Shown here piece by piece: positions 46,051 through 55,603 of a stretch of DNA of 64,000 nucleotides. Each line of letters starts with the position of its first letter. Within the stretch, counting starts at the first letter, position 1. The notes beneath the pieces were generated by a model that saw nothing but the letters and a program-made list of their open reading frames with translations, did no database searches and was not told where the DNA came from. The translations under genes and the position numbers were made by a program. The DNA lies in contig NC_014012.1 of assembly GCF_000091325.1 (NCBI RefSeq), positions 3,989,685-4,053,684 of the forward strand, written 5' to 3'. Source of the stretch: Shewanella violacea DSS12 (lineage in GTDB: Bacteria; Pseudomonadota; Gammaproteobacteria; Enterobacterales; Shewanellaceae).

Positions 46051-46842
46051 TTACTTGGCTAATCTCGCCAATAACTTTTGGTTTTCGGCTTCAATATGCT
46101 TGTAAAAGTCACAGTCTGATAATTTAGAGGCTGCCGCTTCGTCTATTACCAATACGGCATTTTTATGCAGTTGCAATGCCGAGGCTGGACATGCTGCAGT
46201 CAACGCGCCCTCAACCGTCGCCAGAATTGCATCGGCCTTATTCTCGCCAGTCGCCAGTAGCACGACTTTTCTAGCATCCAAAATAGTACCTATGCCCATG
46301 GTTATCGACAGATGTGGCTGATATTCATCTTCTGCGAAGAAGCGCGCATTATCATCAATAGTCGCCTTAGTTAAGGTCTTGACGCGAGTGCGTGACATTA
46401 GGCCAGAAGAAGGCTCATTGAAACCTATATGTCCGTTGCGACCTATGCCTAACAGTTGGATATCTATGCCTCCCGCAGCCTCAATCCGCTCCTCATAACC
46501 CACGCAGGCTTCTATAGGATTTTCGGCATCACCCGGCGGCACATGGGTATTGGCTTTGTTAATGTCCACATGTTCGAACAGCTGCTGGTTCATAAAATAG
46601 CGATAACTCTGGGGATGAGTGCCCTCTAGGCCAAGATATTCATCCAGATTAAAGCTGGTCACCTCTTTGAATGAAATCAGCTGCTCTTTATTAGCTCGAA
46701 TCAAGCTCTGATATAGAGACACAGGTGTAGAGCCCGTCGCTAAGCCTAAAACTGAGTCAGGCTTCTTACCTAATTGTTTGATAAAGATATTGGCGCCATA
46801 TTCGGCAACTTCAGCACTATTTTTTAAAATGACTATTTGCAT
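46051..46842 (-). CDS. nagB: Glucosamine-6-phosphate deaminase
   Basis: Converts glucosamine-6-phosphate to fructose-6-phosphate and ammonia. It has 263 residues from ATG 46842 ([20 protein letters not shown]), which matches the family N-terminus; the longer frame from 46878 adds 12 residues without support. Motifs are [16 protein letters not shown] (phosphate loop), [10 protein letters not shown] (catalytic Asp) and [16 protein letters not shown] (catalytic His/Glu). No nagA, nagE or nagC genes are adjacent, so the rest of the pathway is encoded elsewhere. Confidence 0.93.
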   Translation of the reverse strand: MQIVILKNSAEVAEYGANIFIKQLGKKPDSVLGLATGSTPVSLYQSLIRANKEQLISFKEVTSFNLDEYLGLEGTHPQSYRYFMNQQLFEHVDINKANTHVPPGDAENPIEACVGYEERIEAAGGIDIQLLGIGRNGHIGFNEPSSGLMSRTRVKTLTKATIDDNARFFAEDEYQPHLSITMGIGTILDARKVVLLATGENKADAILATVEGALTAACPASALQLHKNAVLVIDEAAASKLSDCDFYKHIEAENQKLLARLAK

Positions 46843-46883
46843 TATGTTCGACTCACTTTGACTTAGAGCTAAGCTCAAGGGTA

Positions 46884-47081
46884 TTAAATATTTGGTTTAT
46901 AACCAGTTAAATAAACATTAACTATAGAACCCGCCCCTAAGCCAACTTCTTGCTCAAGATAACCACTGGTCTTATATGCTCTTACCTGGGTAATTTTAAC
47001 ATTACTATAACCCGCGATGACAGCGCTGTCATCAACTCTTGTAATATGTCTCTTATCCATATTATTTATTAGCCCAGTCAT
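46884..47081 (-). CDS. Possible small protein upstream of nagB
   Basis: 65 codons from 47081, or 58 from the ATG at 47060 ([20 protein letters not shown]). No signal peptide; ends [17 protein letters not shown]. The amino-acid composition looks protein-like but no family is recognised and no strong ribosome site is visible. It could be chance. Confidence 0.3.
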   Translation of the reverse strand: MTGLINNMDKRHITRVDDSAVIAGYSNVKITQVRAYKTSGYLEQEVGLGAGSIVNVYLTGYKPNI

Positions 47082-47158
47082 TATCTGAGCTTAACTGTTG
47101 TGATGCTAATTTAAGGGTATAATGACGCATCTCTTTGACCCATTTATGACACACAGCG

Positions 47159-47791
47159 ATGCATGATAACTCTTCTCAACTTGACTCCTATCCAGCCAAT
47201 AACTCAGGTCCAAGTGTGCCCCATCAAGACTATAAGATATTCAAGCCACACGGATTTCTCAGTCAGTTTGTCCCTGAAACCAAAAAGAATAAGAAGTTAC
47301 TCGGTGAACTGGCTCAGTTTCCGGTAGGCATCATGGCGATCGGCCGTTTAGATCATGACTCCGAAGGTCTGTTATTACTGACAACCGATGGCATGGTCAG
47401 TCACCGAGTACGAAGTAAAAAAGTCGAGAAGGAATACTATGTTCAGGTCGATGGAATTATCGATGACGAAGCGATAATCCGCCTTCAACAAGGGGTTGAG
47501 ATAGGCATCAAGGGAGAGAAGTACCTCACCTTACCTTGCAAGGTCGTTAAGCTCGATGGAGAACCTAATCTTCCTGATAATGGACGTAGAGTGAGAGACC
47601 CAAGACATGGCCCCCTCAGCTGGGTCTCTATCACCATTAGCGAAGGCAAGAACCGCCAAATCCGTAAGATGACAGCTGCCGCAGGATTCCCCACCATGAG
47701 GCTAGTCCGAGTACGCATCGGCAATATACACTTATCAGACATGCAGCCAGGTGAGGTCTTCGAGCTTACTCAAATAGTAAGTGTTTTATAG
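47159..47791 (+). CDS. rRNA pseudouridine synthase, RsuA/RluE type
   Basis: Modifies a uridine in ribosomal RNA; closest in form to RluE (23S U2457). It has 210 residues, no S4 domain. Catalytic motif AIGRLDHDSEGLLLLTTDG has the nucleophilic Asp; VEKEYYVQV and GKNRQIRKMTAAAGFPTMRL are further family motifs. After the stop a decayed partial copy of the 3' half follows. Confidence 0.9.
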   Translation: MHDNSSQLDSYPANNSGPSVPHQDYKIFKPHGFLSQFVPETKKNKKLLGELAQFPVGIMAIGRLDHDSEGLLLLTTDGMVSHRVRSKKVEKEYYVQVDGIIDDEAIIRLQQGVEIGIKGEKYLTLPCKVVKLDGEPNLPDNGRRVRDPRHGPLSWVSITISEGKNRQIRKMTAAAGFPTMRLVRVRIGNIHLSDMQPGEVFELTQIVSVL

Positions 47792-47832
47792 CTATAATCT
47801 GAGCTAATACGTCCGGATAATCTAGCTAGAAT

Positions 47833-47990
47833 CAGAGTTCCCAGACATGGAGCCATTCAATGAAGTTGGCTCTCTATCACTATTAGCTAAGGCAAGCAGC
47901 TAAGCCAAAATCCAAATCCGTAGCTAAGAGTTGACCAGAAAGTCGCTTAACAGGCGATCGGCTCCAACTTTTACCATGAGAAGCACTAGG
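47833..47990 (+). pseudogene. Decayed partial copy of the rluE-like gene 3' half
   Basis: Matching blocks in the same order as the intact gene (47593-47700): AGACATGG, TCTCTATCACTATTAGC, AAGGCAAG, CCAAATCCGTA and ACCATGAG. Stops interrupt every reading of it (for example AGCTAAGG for AGCGAAGG). Gaps of a few bases have accumulated. Confidence 0.7.
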
Positions 47991-48019
47991 GCGCCCCTTA
48001 TAGAAGCAGCGCCCTAGTG
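47984..48019. terminator. Strong hairpin between the rluE-like gene and the siderophore receptor gene
   Basis: CACTAGGGCGC / GCGCCCTAGTG, perfect 11-bp arms with a 14-base loop; no clear T-run. The remaining bases to 48154 show nothing recognised. Confidence 0.6.
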
Positions 48020-48154
48020 TATCTGTTTACTGACGAATAGCGCCTTAACCTGAATACCAAGCTGGGACACTTGCTTGTGACCCAAGCTAAACGACAAACG
48101 AGTTAAATAGCGTCAATAGTTTTAGCCATAATCGATATAAACACTCACTCGAGA

Positions 48155-50296
48155 TTAAAACTTATATTTCACATTCGCCGTTATGGTTCTGCGCTGACCA
48201 TAGAAGCAGTCGCCACGGACCAGACAGCTAGTGATTACCGTTTTATCTTCAAGATTATCGACATTTAAACTCAGGTCGAAATCATTAAATTCATAACCTA
48301 TCATCAAGTCAACTATATGGTACGACTCGGTATTTAATGCCTTATGCACTTGATAGCCATGAACAAACACATCGGCACTACCATCTGATGTTTCACCAAC
48401 ATAACGGAAACCTAGGCCAGCCTTAAATCCAGGCAAGAAGGCTTCAGGACGGTAAGTCACCCAAGTCGACAACATATTCTCAGGCACGGCAGAAAGCTTA
48501 GCACCATCCAGACCCGGTATTGTGCTGTGCTGCTCTGAGTCTGTGTAGGCATAGCTGGCATAAACATCGACCTCATCCCACTCCAGCTGAGCTTCTAGCT
48601 CTAAGCCCTTGATCTTAACCTCTCCTAGTTGCATGGTTAGATTAGGTCCTACTGGCTGCTTACGGTTCTTGTCTGTGATATCGAACATCGACGCGGTAAA
48701 TAGATGCTCTGTACCTACAGGCTGGTACTTAACACCGACCTCATACTGCTCCCCTTCCTGGGGCTTAAATGGCGTGCCCACCTCGTTCGAACCATATATA
48801 GGTTGGAATGATTGTGAATAACTAACATAGGGTGCTATGCCTGAATCGAAGCTATAAAGCAGACCTAAACGACCTGTGGTCGCAGTCTCCTTTTGCTTAC
48901 CAGCACTGACAGTGTTGGCCTCTACCCAGTCATGACGCAAGGCGCCACTGACGATAAGTTTGCCAAACTTAATTGAATCCTGCAGGTAAATCCCCAACTG
49001 CTTGTTGTTCTCGCCTGGTGTATCAGGAATATCCGCATCCGTTGGAAGATCTGTGATCATGCCGTAAACAGGATCGTACAAGTCAAGCATGCCACCAGCC
49101 CCCTCAAGATAGAGGCGGTCAGTGTCTGTATCAACATCTTGATAATCGATGCCAAAGGTTAAATTATGCTCCAGGGAGCCGGTATCAAACTCAGCCTGCA
49201 GACGTAAATCTGAGGTTAAGGCTTCGGCAGTTGAATCTGTCATAAGGATAGATCGTAGAATGGAGCGATTATCATCCTCAAATTTTGGCGGCCAAGCATA
49301 CATAGTATGATAGCTTGATTCACTGTCTACATAACGACTGCTCCAATACAGGGACATATAATCGTTAAGCTCCTGCTCTAGCAGGAAGGTGACTGAGCGT
49401 TGCTCGGTATCATATTTATCCCAGCCCGGCTCACTGATGAAACGCTCACTGGGGATCTGACCGTTAGGCGCAGGCAGTAATGTGCCTACATGGGGGAAAA
49501 ATTGAGTACTAGAGCCTGATTTATTCTTCTGCAGGTTAGCAAGTAAGGTTAACTTGGTCGTATCTGTGGCGTACCAAGTGATGGCTGGTGCAATAATATA
49601 ACTGTCATCGTCTACATAATCAGTTTGCGTACCACTATCACGATAAAGACCTGTTAGACGATAGAGTACTGACTCATCTTCATTCATCGAACCAGTCACA
49701 TCTGCCGCTAACTGTTGGCGATCATAGTTACCAGACTGGGCCCAAATTTCACCTTTGTGCTCCGCTTGGGGGCGTTTGGTCACCATGTTAATGATGCCGC
49801 CGGTAGAGCCTTGACCATAAAGCACCGAAGATGGACCCTTTAGAATCTCAATCTGCTGCAGCATATAAGGGTTGGTGCGTACATTATTGTAATTACCAAA
49901 CATCATCTGCAAGCCATCTTGATATTGCAGGGGTGACACAGCTCGAATTTGCGCCCAATCTCCGCGGGTATCAACACCATATGGGCCATTATAGACACCG
50001 GCAACATAACCGATGGCATCTTGAATATTTTCGGCACCAAGATCGCTTATGCGTTTCTCAGTCAGTATCGATATCGAAGAGGGGGTTTCTATGATCGGCA
50101 TATTACTTTTAGCTGCCGAGGCGCTAACATAAGAGATTAAGCCTCGCGCGCTAATAGTCATCACTTCCATTTCAGGCTCTTCGACTTTAACTTGCTTACT
50201 TTCAGCCTCCTCTGCCGATACTAGCGCGCTCGCAGAGAGAGCTAAACTCATCGCCGTAAATAAAACTGGGTATTTCAACTTGGACGTAGGGCCCAT
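48155..50296 (-). CDS. TonB-dependent siderophore receptor
   Basis: Outer-membrane ferric-siderophore transporter, 713 residues. The order is a signal peptide ending LVSAEE, a TonB box near EVMTISARG, a plug with IETPSSISILTEKRI and IEILKGPSSVLYGQGSTGGIINMVTKRP, and a barrel ending TITANVKYKF. The late cysteine pair SCLVRGDCFYGQRR is typical of hydroxamate/ferrichrome-type receptors. The exact siderophore is unknown. A probable Fur site lies upstream; no biosynthesis genes are nearby. Confidence 0.92.
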   Translation of the reverse strand: MGPTSKLKYPVLFTAMSLALSASALVSAEEAESKQVKVEEPEMEVMTISARGLISYVSASAAKSNMPIIETPSSISILTEKRISDLGAENIQDAIGYVAGVYNGPYGVDTRGDWAQIRAVSPLQYQDGLQMMFGNYNNVRTNPYMLQQIEILKGPSSVLYGQGSTGGIINMVTKRPQAEHKGEIWAQSGNYDRQQLAADVTGSMNEDESVLYRLTGLYRDSGTQTDYVDDDSYIIAPAITWYATDTTKLTLLANLQKNKSGSSTQFFPHVGTLLPAPNGQIPSERFISEPGWDKYDTEQRSVTFLLEQELNDYMSLYWSSRYVDSESSYHTMYAWPPKFEDDNRSILRSILMTDSTAEALTSDLRLQAEFDTGSLEHNLTFGIDYQDVDTDTDRLYLEGAGGMLDLYDPVYGMITDLPTDADIPDTPGENNKQLGIYLQDSIKFGKLIVSGALRHDWVEANTVSAGKQKETATTGRLGLLYSFDSGIAPYVSYSQSFQPIYGSNEVGTPFKPQEGEQYEVGVKYQPVGTEHLFTASMFDITDKNRKQPVGPNLTMQLGEVKIKGLELEAQLEWDEVDVYASYAYTDSEQHSTIPGLDGAKLSAVPENMLSTWVTYRPEAFLPGFKAGLGFRYVGETSDGSADVFVHGYQVHKALNTESYHIVDLMIGYEFNDFDLSLNVDNLEDKTVITSCLVRGDCFYGQRRTITANVKYKF

Positions 50297-50348
50297 TTCA
50301 ACCTCGTAGATAATTATTATAATTAATAAAAACGCGCCGAGATATTAA

Positions 50349-50374
50349 TGCAAATAACAATGACTCTCAATTAG
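50349..50374 (-). promoter_or_regulatory. Probable Fur box of the siderophore receptor gene
   Basis: On the minus strand TAATTGAGAGTCATTGTTAT fits the TGATAATGAGAATCATTATC pattern with several mismatches; about 55 bases ahead of the start codon. Confidence 0.5.
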
Positions 50375-50524
50375 ATTTGTGTACTGAAGACTAAATTTGC
50401 GAGCTAGCGCAAACCTGTAGCAAATGCTGAGGCTAAGTAACTAATGAGCTTAATCACAGGCACAAGACCTTCAAGCCACACTGATTTCTTAGGCTCTTAT
50501 TTTTAGAAAGGAGAAATAATAAAA

Positions 50525-50653
50525 ATGCCTCTCTGGGTAGATATTTTCCCCATAAGGGTCATTACTCCGAAGGCCCTTATACCTGACAATACTTGGCATT
50601 CTCAGTCGACGAGTAAACAGCAAAAGGCGAGGAGCCTAGACTCAACCCCATAA
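50525..50653 (+). CDS. Possible 42-residue small ORF in the 432-base gap
   Basis: ATG 50525 follows AAAGGAG by 11 bases; the product MPLWVDIFPIRVITPKALIP... ends SLDSTP. It contains a TAAGGG/CCCTTA inverted repeat. No family. Otherwise the gap 50297-50728 holds only the Fur site and low-complexity sequence. Confidence 0.2.
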   Translation: MPLWVDIFPIRVITPKALIPDNTWHSQSTSKQQKARSLDSTP

Positions 50654-50728
50654 GGCTAATACAAGTGCATCTTGGGGAGATTTTAAAAACTAATTCTAAG
50701 GCAACTTTAAAGACTTATTCTAGGACTT

Positions 50729-52906
50729 CTAGGACGATTCAAGCTTGACGGGAAACTTGATAGTAAACTCAGTGCCCTCACCCTGCTCACTGCGACAAGT
50801 AATGGTGCCGCCTAAGGTTTGGGTCACCAGATTAAAGACGATATGCAGTCCAAGTCCACTGCCGCCCTTGCCTCGTTTGGTGGTATAGAAGGGTTCAAAA
50901 ATTCGCGGTAAGCTATCAGAATCAATTCCTTGGCCATTATCACGATAAACTAAGTCCACATTTCCGCCAGCCTGTCTCGCCTCTATATGAACCTCACCTA
51001 AGTCTCCCTCCTCAAATCCATGATGCAGACTATTCATTAAAAAGCAGGTCAATATTTGAGCTAAGGCTCCAGGATGACTGAAGATAACGATTCCTTCGGG
51101 GCAAGAAACCTCAATACTGTGTTTATTAGTTCGAAATTTAGGTTGAAGGCTGAAGAGCACTTCATCGATATATTCTCTCAAGTCAAACTCGCGGCACTTA
51201 TCCGATGATTGATCTACAGCAACCTTCTTAAAGCTTTTAATTAACTCGGTAGCCCGGGTTAGATTGATCAATATGATGCCTGTACCTTCACTCGCTCCCT
51301 GGATAAATTGCTCGACATCTTCGCTAGTCAGCTCTCCCGCCTTATATTGAGACTCTAAGATCTTAAGTTCTCGTTCCAGATAGGAAGTTGCGGTCACGCT
51401 GACCCCTAGAGGCGTATTGATTTCATGAGCTATTCCCGCCACTAACCCTCCCAGAGATGCCATTTTCTCAGACTCAACTAGCTGAGTCTGGGCCAGCTGA
51501 AGCTCTCTCAATGACGCCATTAACTCGACATTGGCTCTATTGGTGTTTTCCATTTCACCGTGAGCTACACAGAGGACGCGGTTATATTCTCTGGCTATCT
51601 GGCCGACTTCGGTATGGGGCTCCTCATGGACACTCATGCCAAAATCACTTTCATTTTTCTGTCTCTCCATAGCACGTAATAGATCCAGCACTTCGGTGTT
51701 AGCATTATGCTCTGAAGTATTAAGCCCTATTATCTCATCCTCAGCTTTGACCCTTATGGGGATGAATCTTTGGACCAAGGTTAAGAAAAGATACATAGGA
51801 AAAAATGCCCAAATAAAACAGACCAGTATCCCTAAGAGTTGAACCCCTAGTTGGCCGGTGAAACTCAATCCAGTATTGAGCACCTCGGCATTACCAAATA
51901 ACGCAACACATAAGGTTCCCCATGCGCCGCAGACACCATGAACAGGGGCCGCTTTAACCACGTCATCTATCTTAAAATGTTCCAGAACCTTAGTGCTAGC
52001 AAGATAAATAGCACCACCACTTATCCCGATTAACACCGCCTGCTGAGGTAAGACGGCATTACAGCTGGCTGTAATACTCACCAAGCCAGCTAATGCCCCA
52101 TTGAGTACATGAAGCACATCGGGTTTCTGCTGTTTTAACCAGGTTAATATGAGTACAGAGATGGCACCAAAACTTGCGGCCAGATTGGTGTTGAGGATAA
52201 TCATGGGAATGGTGTCATCAAACTTGAGACTACTGCCGCCATTGAAGCCGAACCAACCGAACCAGAGAATGATGGTACCCACAGTTGCCATGGGAATGTT
52301 ATGCCCCTGAATGGGCTGGTTAGCTTCACTGAACCTGCCGAGGCGTGGGCCTATCACCATTACGGCTGCCAGTGAGGCCCAACCACCGAGAGAGTGCACC
52401 ACACTCGAGCCGGCAAAGTCGACAAAGCCTAATTGATTAAGCCAACCTAAGTTGAGCCCTTCAAAATGTCCATTCCACGCCCATCGGCCAAAAAGTGGAT
52501 AGAGCACACCTGAGACGAAAAAGGCGATCACCAGATAACCGGCAAAGGTGGTGCGCTCAGCAACAGCTCCCGACATAATCGTCGATGCAGTACCACAAAA
52601 AACCAGTTGAAAAACGAAGAAGGCGAGTAATTTAGGCGAGTCGGTAATGGCAATAAAGAAGTAATCAGGGTTGAACATCTGTCCGGCGCTGCTATACATG
52701 ATGCCAAAACCGGCAAGCCAGAAAACACCAGAGCTTAGACAGAAATCACAGAAGTTTTTTACCGCAACATTAATACTATTCTTAGACCGAACCGAGCCAG
52801 CTTCCAGAAAACAGAACCCTGCCTGCATAAACAATACACTACCCGTGGCAATCAATATCCACATGATATTTTGCAGTTCTACTACTTTTGCCAGTTCAGC
52901 GTCCAA
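50729..52906 (-). CDS. Ammonium transporter fused to a histidine kinase (Amt-HK)
   Basis: 725 residues in two modules. Residues 1-395 form an Amt/Mep/Rh ammonium transporter with about 11 helices; both pore histidines are present (SSVVHSLGG His171, APVHGVCG His323), and the family end motif DEIIGLNTSEH is intact. A linker (about 400-480) ends in a coiled coil, followed by a HisKA phosphoacceptor (VAGIAHEINTPLG, His494) and HATPase_c with N-box NSLHHGFEEGDLGE, DNGQGID and GKGGSGLGLHIV. All kinase residues are present, so it should sense ammonium and autophosphorylate; comparable fusions such as Ks-Amt5 of Kuenenia are known. No response regulator or glnK gene is adjacent. Confidence 0.93.
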   Translation of the reverse strand: MDAELAKVVELQNIMWILIATGSVLFMQAGFCFLEAGSVRSKNSINVAVKNFCDFCLSSGVFWLAGFGIMYSSAGQMFNPDYFFIAITDSPKLLAFFVFQLVFCGTASTIMSGAVAERTTFAGYLVIAFFVSGVLYPLFGRWAWNGHFEGLNLGWLNQLGFVDFAGSSVVHSLGGWASLAAVMVIGPRLGRFSEANQPIQGHNIPMATVGTIILWFGWFGFNGGSSLKFDDTIPMIILNTNLAASFGAISVLILTWLKQQKPDVLHVLNGALAGLVSITASCNAVLPQQAVLIGISGGAIYLASTKVLEHFKIDDVVKAAPVHGVCGAWGTLCVALFGNAEVLNTGLSFTGQLGVQLLGILVCFIWAFFPMYLFLTLVQRFIPIRVKAEDEIIGLNTSEHNANTEVLDLLRAMERQKNESDFGMSVHEEPHTEVGQIAREYNRVLCVAHGEMENTNRANVELMASLRELQLAQTQLVESEKMASLGGLVAGIAHEINTPLGVSVTATSYLERELKILESQYKAGELTSEDVEQFIQGASEGTGIILINLTRATELIKSFKKVAVDQSSDKCREFDLREYIDEVLFSLQPKFRTNKHSIEVSCPEGIVIFSHPGALAQILTCFLMNSLHHGFEEGDLGEVHIEARQAGGNVDLVYRDNGQGIDSDSLPRIFEPFYTTKRGKGGSGLGLHIVFNLVTQTLGGTITCRSEQGEGTEFTIKFPVKLESS

Positions 52907-53077
52907 GATTATGCCTTAGCTACACAGTCTTAATGCTTGTGACTTGTAATTATAGCCTAATCAATAGCAATCAAAATCTAAGCTTATCTAAGGATCATAA
53001 TATGGGGGTTAGCAATAATGACTAAACTTCAGGGCAAAAAATTACATCCAGGGTCAACAGTGATAGCTGAAATGGCA

Positions 53078-53707
53078 TCAATTGGAAAAAATGCTCAATA
53101 TCTTGTCCCTAAGTACCGCAGAAAAATCTTGATGCTGCTGCGCCGTCCAATGCAATCCATCGGCATCGGTCGTTGTAATAATTTCACTGGCATCCAAGTA
53201 GAAGATACCTAAGGCATCGGCCACTTTCTGGTATTCCAACGCAAATTTAACAGACTTGTCTCGGGCACCAAGAAACACCAGATCATCTTCTATCCGCGGT
53301 TTTACCACATGAGTAGGAGACACCAACAAGACTCGAGTATTGGCATTTTCCTTATAGTCATTATTCAATACCATCTCACATAACCCCTTAACACTTAGGG
53401 CTATCTCTTGAGCATTCAAATTAAACACTGATTTGAGATCATTGGTGCCAAGCATTATCACCACAAGTTCTAGGGGTCTGTGGCACTCAAGCAGCATGGG
53501 AAAATACTGAGCTGCGTTTCTAAAGTCTCGCTCAGGTTCATCAAAGCCAGATGTTCGACCGTTAAGCCCCTCCTCTATGATCCGATAGCCACTACCGAGT
53601 TTATCTTGCAGCGCACCAGTCCACCTTATATCCCAGGGATATCGCATACCAGTGACAGGGGCATAACCCCAAGTATTCGAATCGCCGAAACACAAAATAT
53701 TTATCAT
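53078..53707 (-). CDS. SGNH/GDSL-family hydrolase
   Basis: Esterase/lipase of the SGNH fold, 209 residues, no signal peptide, so probably cytoplasmic. Block I CFGDSNTWGY (nucleophile Ser), the Gly-containing GLNGRTSG, block III MLGTNDLK and block V DGLHWT (Asp and His) are all present. Short arylesterase-type relatives act on acyl or aryl esters; the natural substrate is unknown. It is separated from the Amt-HK gene by about 170 bases and points the same way. Confidence 0.88.
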   Translation of the reverse strand: MINILCFGDSNTWGYAPVTGMRYPWDIRWTGALQDKLGSGYRIIEEGLNGRTSGFDEPERDFRNAAQYFPMLLECHRPLELVVIMLGTNDLKSVFNLNAQEIALSVKGLCEMVLNNDYKENANTRVLLVSPTHVVKPRIEDDLVFLGARDKSVKFALEYQKVADALGIFYLDASEIITTTDADGLHWTAQQHQDFSAVLRDKILSIFSN

Positions 53708-53816
53708 TCATCCCTCTTTTAATCCGACAAAATCACACGCTTAAACTAGCACTAATTTCTGCAAGACTGATCTTACAAATTAAGCTGAAAAATTAAGCTG
53801 GAAATTCAAGCAAAAA

Positions 53817-53847
53817 AAAGCAGCTGAGTATTTAACTCAGCTGCTTT
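53817..53847 (-). terminator. Terminator of lysS
   Basis: AAAGCAGCTGAG / CTCAGCTGCTTT stem, flanked on the minus-strand exit side by TTTTTTTTG. It lies beyond the duplicated lysS 3' end. Confidence 0.9.
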
Positions 53848-53870
53848 CATTAAAAATTCACTTTTTTTAA

Positions 53871-53958
53871 AAGCTTAGCCTTGAGCTTGAGGACCCATAA
53901 CCGGGAACAAGATCACGTCTCGGATACATATGAGCTGGGTATTGGTAAACAACACCCA
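53871..53958 (-). repeat. Duplicate of the lysS 3' end
   Basis: Matches the end of lysS (53986-54069): about 45 of the first 50 positions agree, then a 6-base insertion. On the minus strand it still reads [20 protein letters not shown], against [20 protein letters not shown] in the gene. The copies are about 30 bases apart. Confidence 0.9.
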
Positions 53959-53989
53959 AGTCAATCCTCAGCCCTCTCTTAATCAAAGC

Positions 53990-55498
53990 TTAGCCTTGAG
54001 CTTGAGGGCGCATGGCTGGGAACAAGATCACGTCACGAATCGTATGCGTGTTGGTAAACAACATCACCAAACGATCTATGCCGATGCCTTGACCGGCAGT
54101 AGGTGGCAAGCCGTGCTCGAGGGCTCTGATATAATCTGCATCATAGAACATGGCTTCGTCATCACCAGCATCTTTCGCGGCAACCTGAGCCTTGAAACGT
54201 TGGTCTTGATCTTCAGCATCGTTAAGCTCAGAGAAGCCGTTAGCGACTTCACGGCCACCGATGAAGAATTCGAAACGGTCGGTGATGAAATGGTTTTCAT
54301 CGTTACGACGTGCCAATGGCGAAATATCTGCAGGATAACCTGTGATGAAGGTAGGCTGCATCAAATGAGGCTCGGCAGTTTCACCGAAGATCTCTTCGAG
54401 TAGCTGACCACAGGTCCAGAACTTCTCGATTTTCATGCCGATGCTCTTAGCCAAGTTACGCATAAACTCGACGTCTTTAACCTCTTCATAGGTCATAGAC
54501 TGAATAGTTTCATTGTCAGGGCAGTACTTCTTAATGGCATCCAACATGCTCAAACGCGCATATGGGCCGCCAAAATCTACCGTGTGCTCGCCGTATGGAA
54601 GCTTTGGAGAACCACAAAGCTCAGTAGCAATAGAGCTAAGCATCTCTTCGGTCAAGTCCATCAGATCTTTATAATCTGCATAGGCCATATAGAATTCCAT
54701 CATAGTGAATTCTGGGTTATGGCGAGGAGATAGACCTTCGTTACGGAAGTTACGGTTGATCTCGAATACACGCTCGAAGCCACCGACAACCAAGCGCTTA
54801 AGATAAAGCTCAGGTGCCACACGTAGATACATCTCGATATCCAGTGCGTTGTGGTGAGTGATAAACGGACGCGCCGTAGCACCACCTGGGATGGTGTGCA
54901 TCATAGGGGTTTCAACTTCCATGAACTCTTTCTTGATCATGAAGTTACGGATAGCTGAAACGACTTTAGAACGCATGATGAAAGCATTACGTGACTCTTC
55001 GTTGACGATTAGATCAACATAACGCTGGCGATATCTTGTCTCTTGATCCGTCAGGCCATGAAACTTCTCAGGAAGTGGACGCAATGCTTTAGTCAGCAAT
55101 TGGTAATCTTCCATGTTCACATAGAGGTCGCCCTTGCCAGACAGGTGTAGCTGACCGGTAACACCAATAATGTCACCGATATCTAAGCCCTGAAACTTGG
55201 CTTTAAGATCTTTCTGAACGTCTTTACCCGCGTAAGCCTGGATGCGTCCGCTAACGTCCTGGATAACTAGGAATGGACCACGCTTAGCCATGATACGACC
55301 GGCGATACTACGTTGGATCGCCATGCCTTCAAGATCTATCTTGGTATACTGACCATATTCAGCCTGAATATCTGCCGCTTTGTGTTTACGATCGAAGTTG
55401 TTTGGGTGACCATTTGCAGGGCAGTTAGCGCGTATGTGCTCAAGCTTGGCACGACGCTCTGCAATTAACTTGTTTTCGTCTTGTACTTGTTCAGTCAT
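53990..55498 (-). CDS. lysS: Lysyl-tRNA synthetase (class II)
   Basis: Charges tRNA-Lys. It has 502 residues, the normal length. An N-terminal OB-fold anticodon-binding domain (about 60-145, [20 protein letters not shown]) precedes the class II core with motif 2 [20 protein letters not shown] and motif 3 [13 protein letters not shown]. It follows prfB on the same strand, as in E. coli (prfB-lysS). Its last codons are duplicated between the stop codon and the terminator. Confidence 0.97.
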   Translation of the reverse strand: MTEQVQDENKLIAERRAKLEHIRANCPANGHPNNFDRKHKAADIQAEYGQYTKIDLEGMAIQRSIAGRIMAKRGPFLVIQDVSGRIQAYAGKDVQKDLKAKFQGLDIGDIIGVTGQLHLSGKGDLYVNMEDYQLLTKALRPLPEKFHGLTDQETRYRQRYVDLIVNEESRNAFIMRSKVVSAIRNFMIKKEFMEVETPMMHTIPGGATARPFITHHNALDIEMYLRVAPELYLKRLVVGGFERVFEINRNFRNEGLSPRHNPEFTMMEFYMAYADYKDLMDLTEEMLSSIATELCGSPKLPYGEHTVDFGGPYARLSMLDAIKKYCPDNETIQSMTYEEVKDVEFMRNLAKSIGMKIEKFWTCGQLLEEIFGETAEPHLMQPTFITGYPADISPLARRNDENHFITDRFEFFIGGREVANGFSELNDAEDQDQRFKAQVAAKDAGDDEAMFYDADYIRALEHGLPPTAGQGIGIDRLVMLFTNTHTIRDVILFPAMRPQAQG

Positions 55499-55548
55499 CT
55501 TCTTCTCTCGTAAATGTTACAGATCACACGTTAAAATAAATTAGTTCA

Positions 55549-55573
55549 ATGGGCTCAGGTAACCAGAGCCCAT
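55549..55573 (-). terminator. Hairpin between prfB and lysS
   Basis: ATGGGCTC / GAGCCCAT stem with a 9-base loop, midway in the 105-base gap; no strong T-run, so partial read-through to lysS is likely. Confidence 0.5.
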
Positions 55574-55603
55574 ATACATAAAGTCAGTAAAAATTCGTAA
55601 GTG

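Noticed and set aside
53018-53212. 64-codon plus-strand frame starting MTKLQGKKLHPG
   Set aside because: More than half lies antisense to the SGNH hydrolase, whose catalytic blocks are complete; the product has no family features.
53930-54403. 157-codon plus-strand frame over the lysS 3' end
   Set aside because: Antisense shadow of lysS; no promoter or ribosome site.
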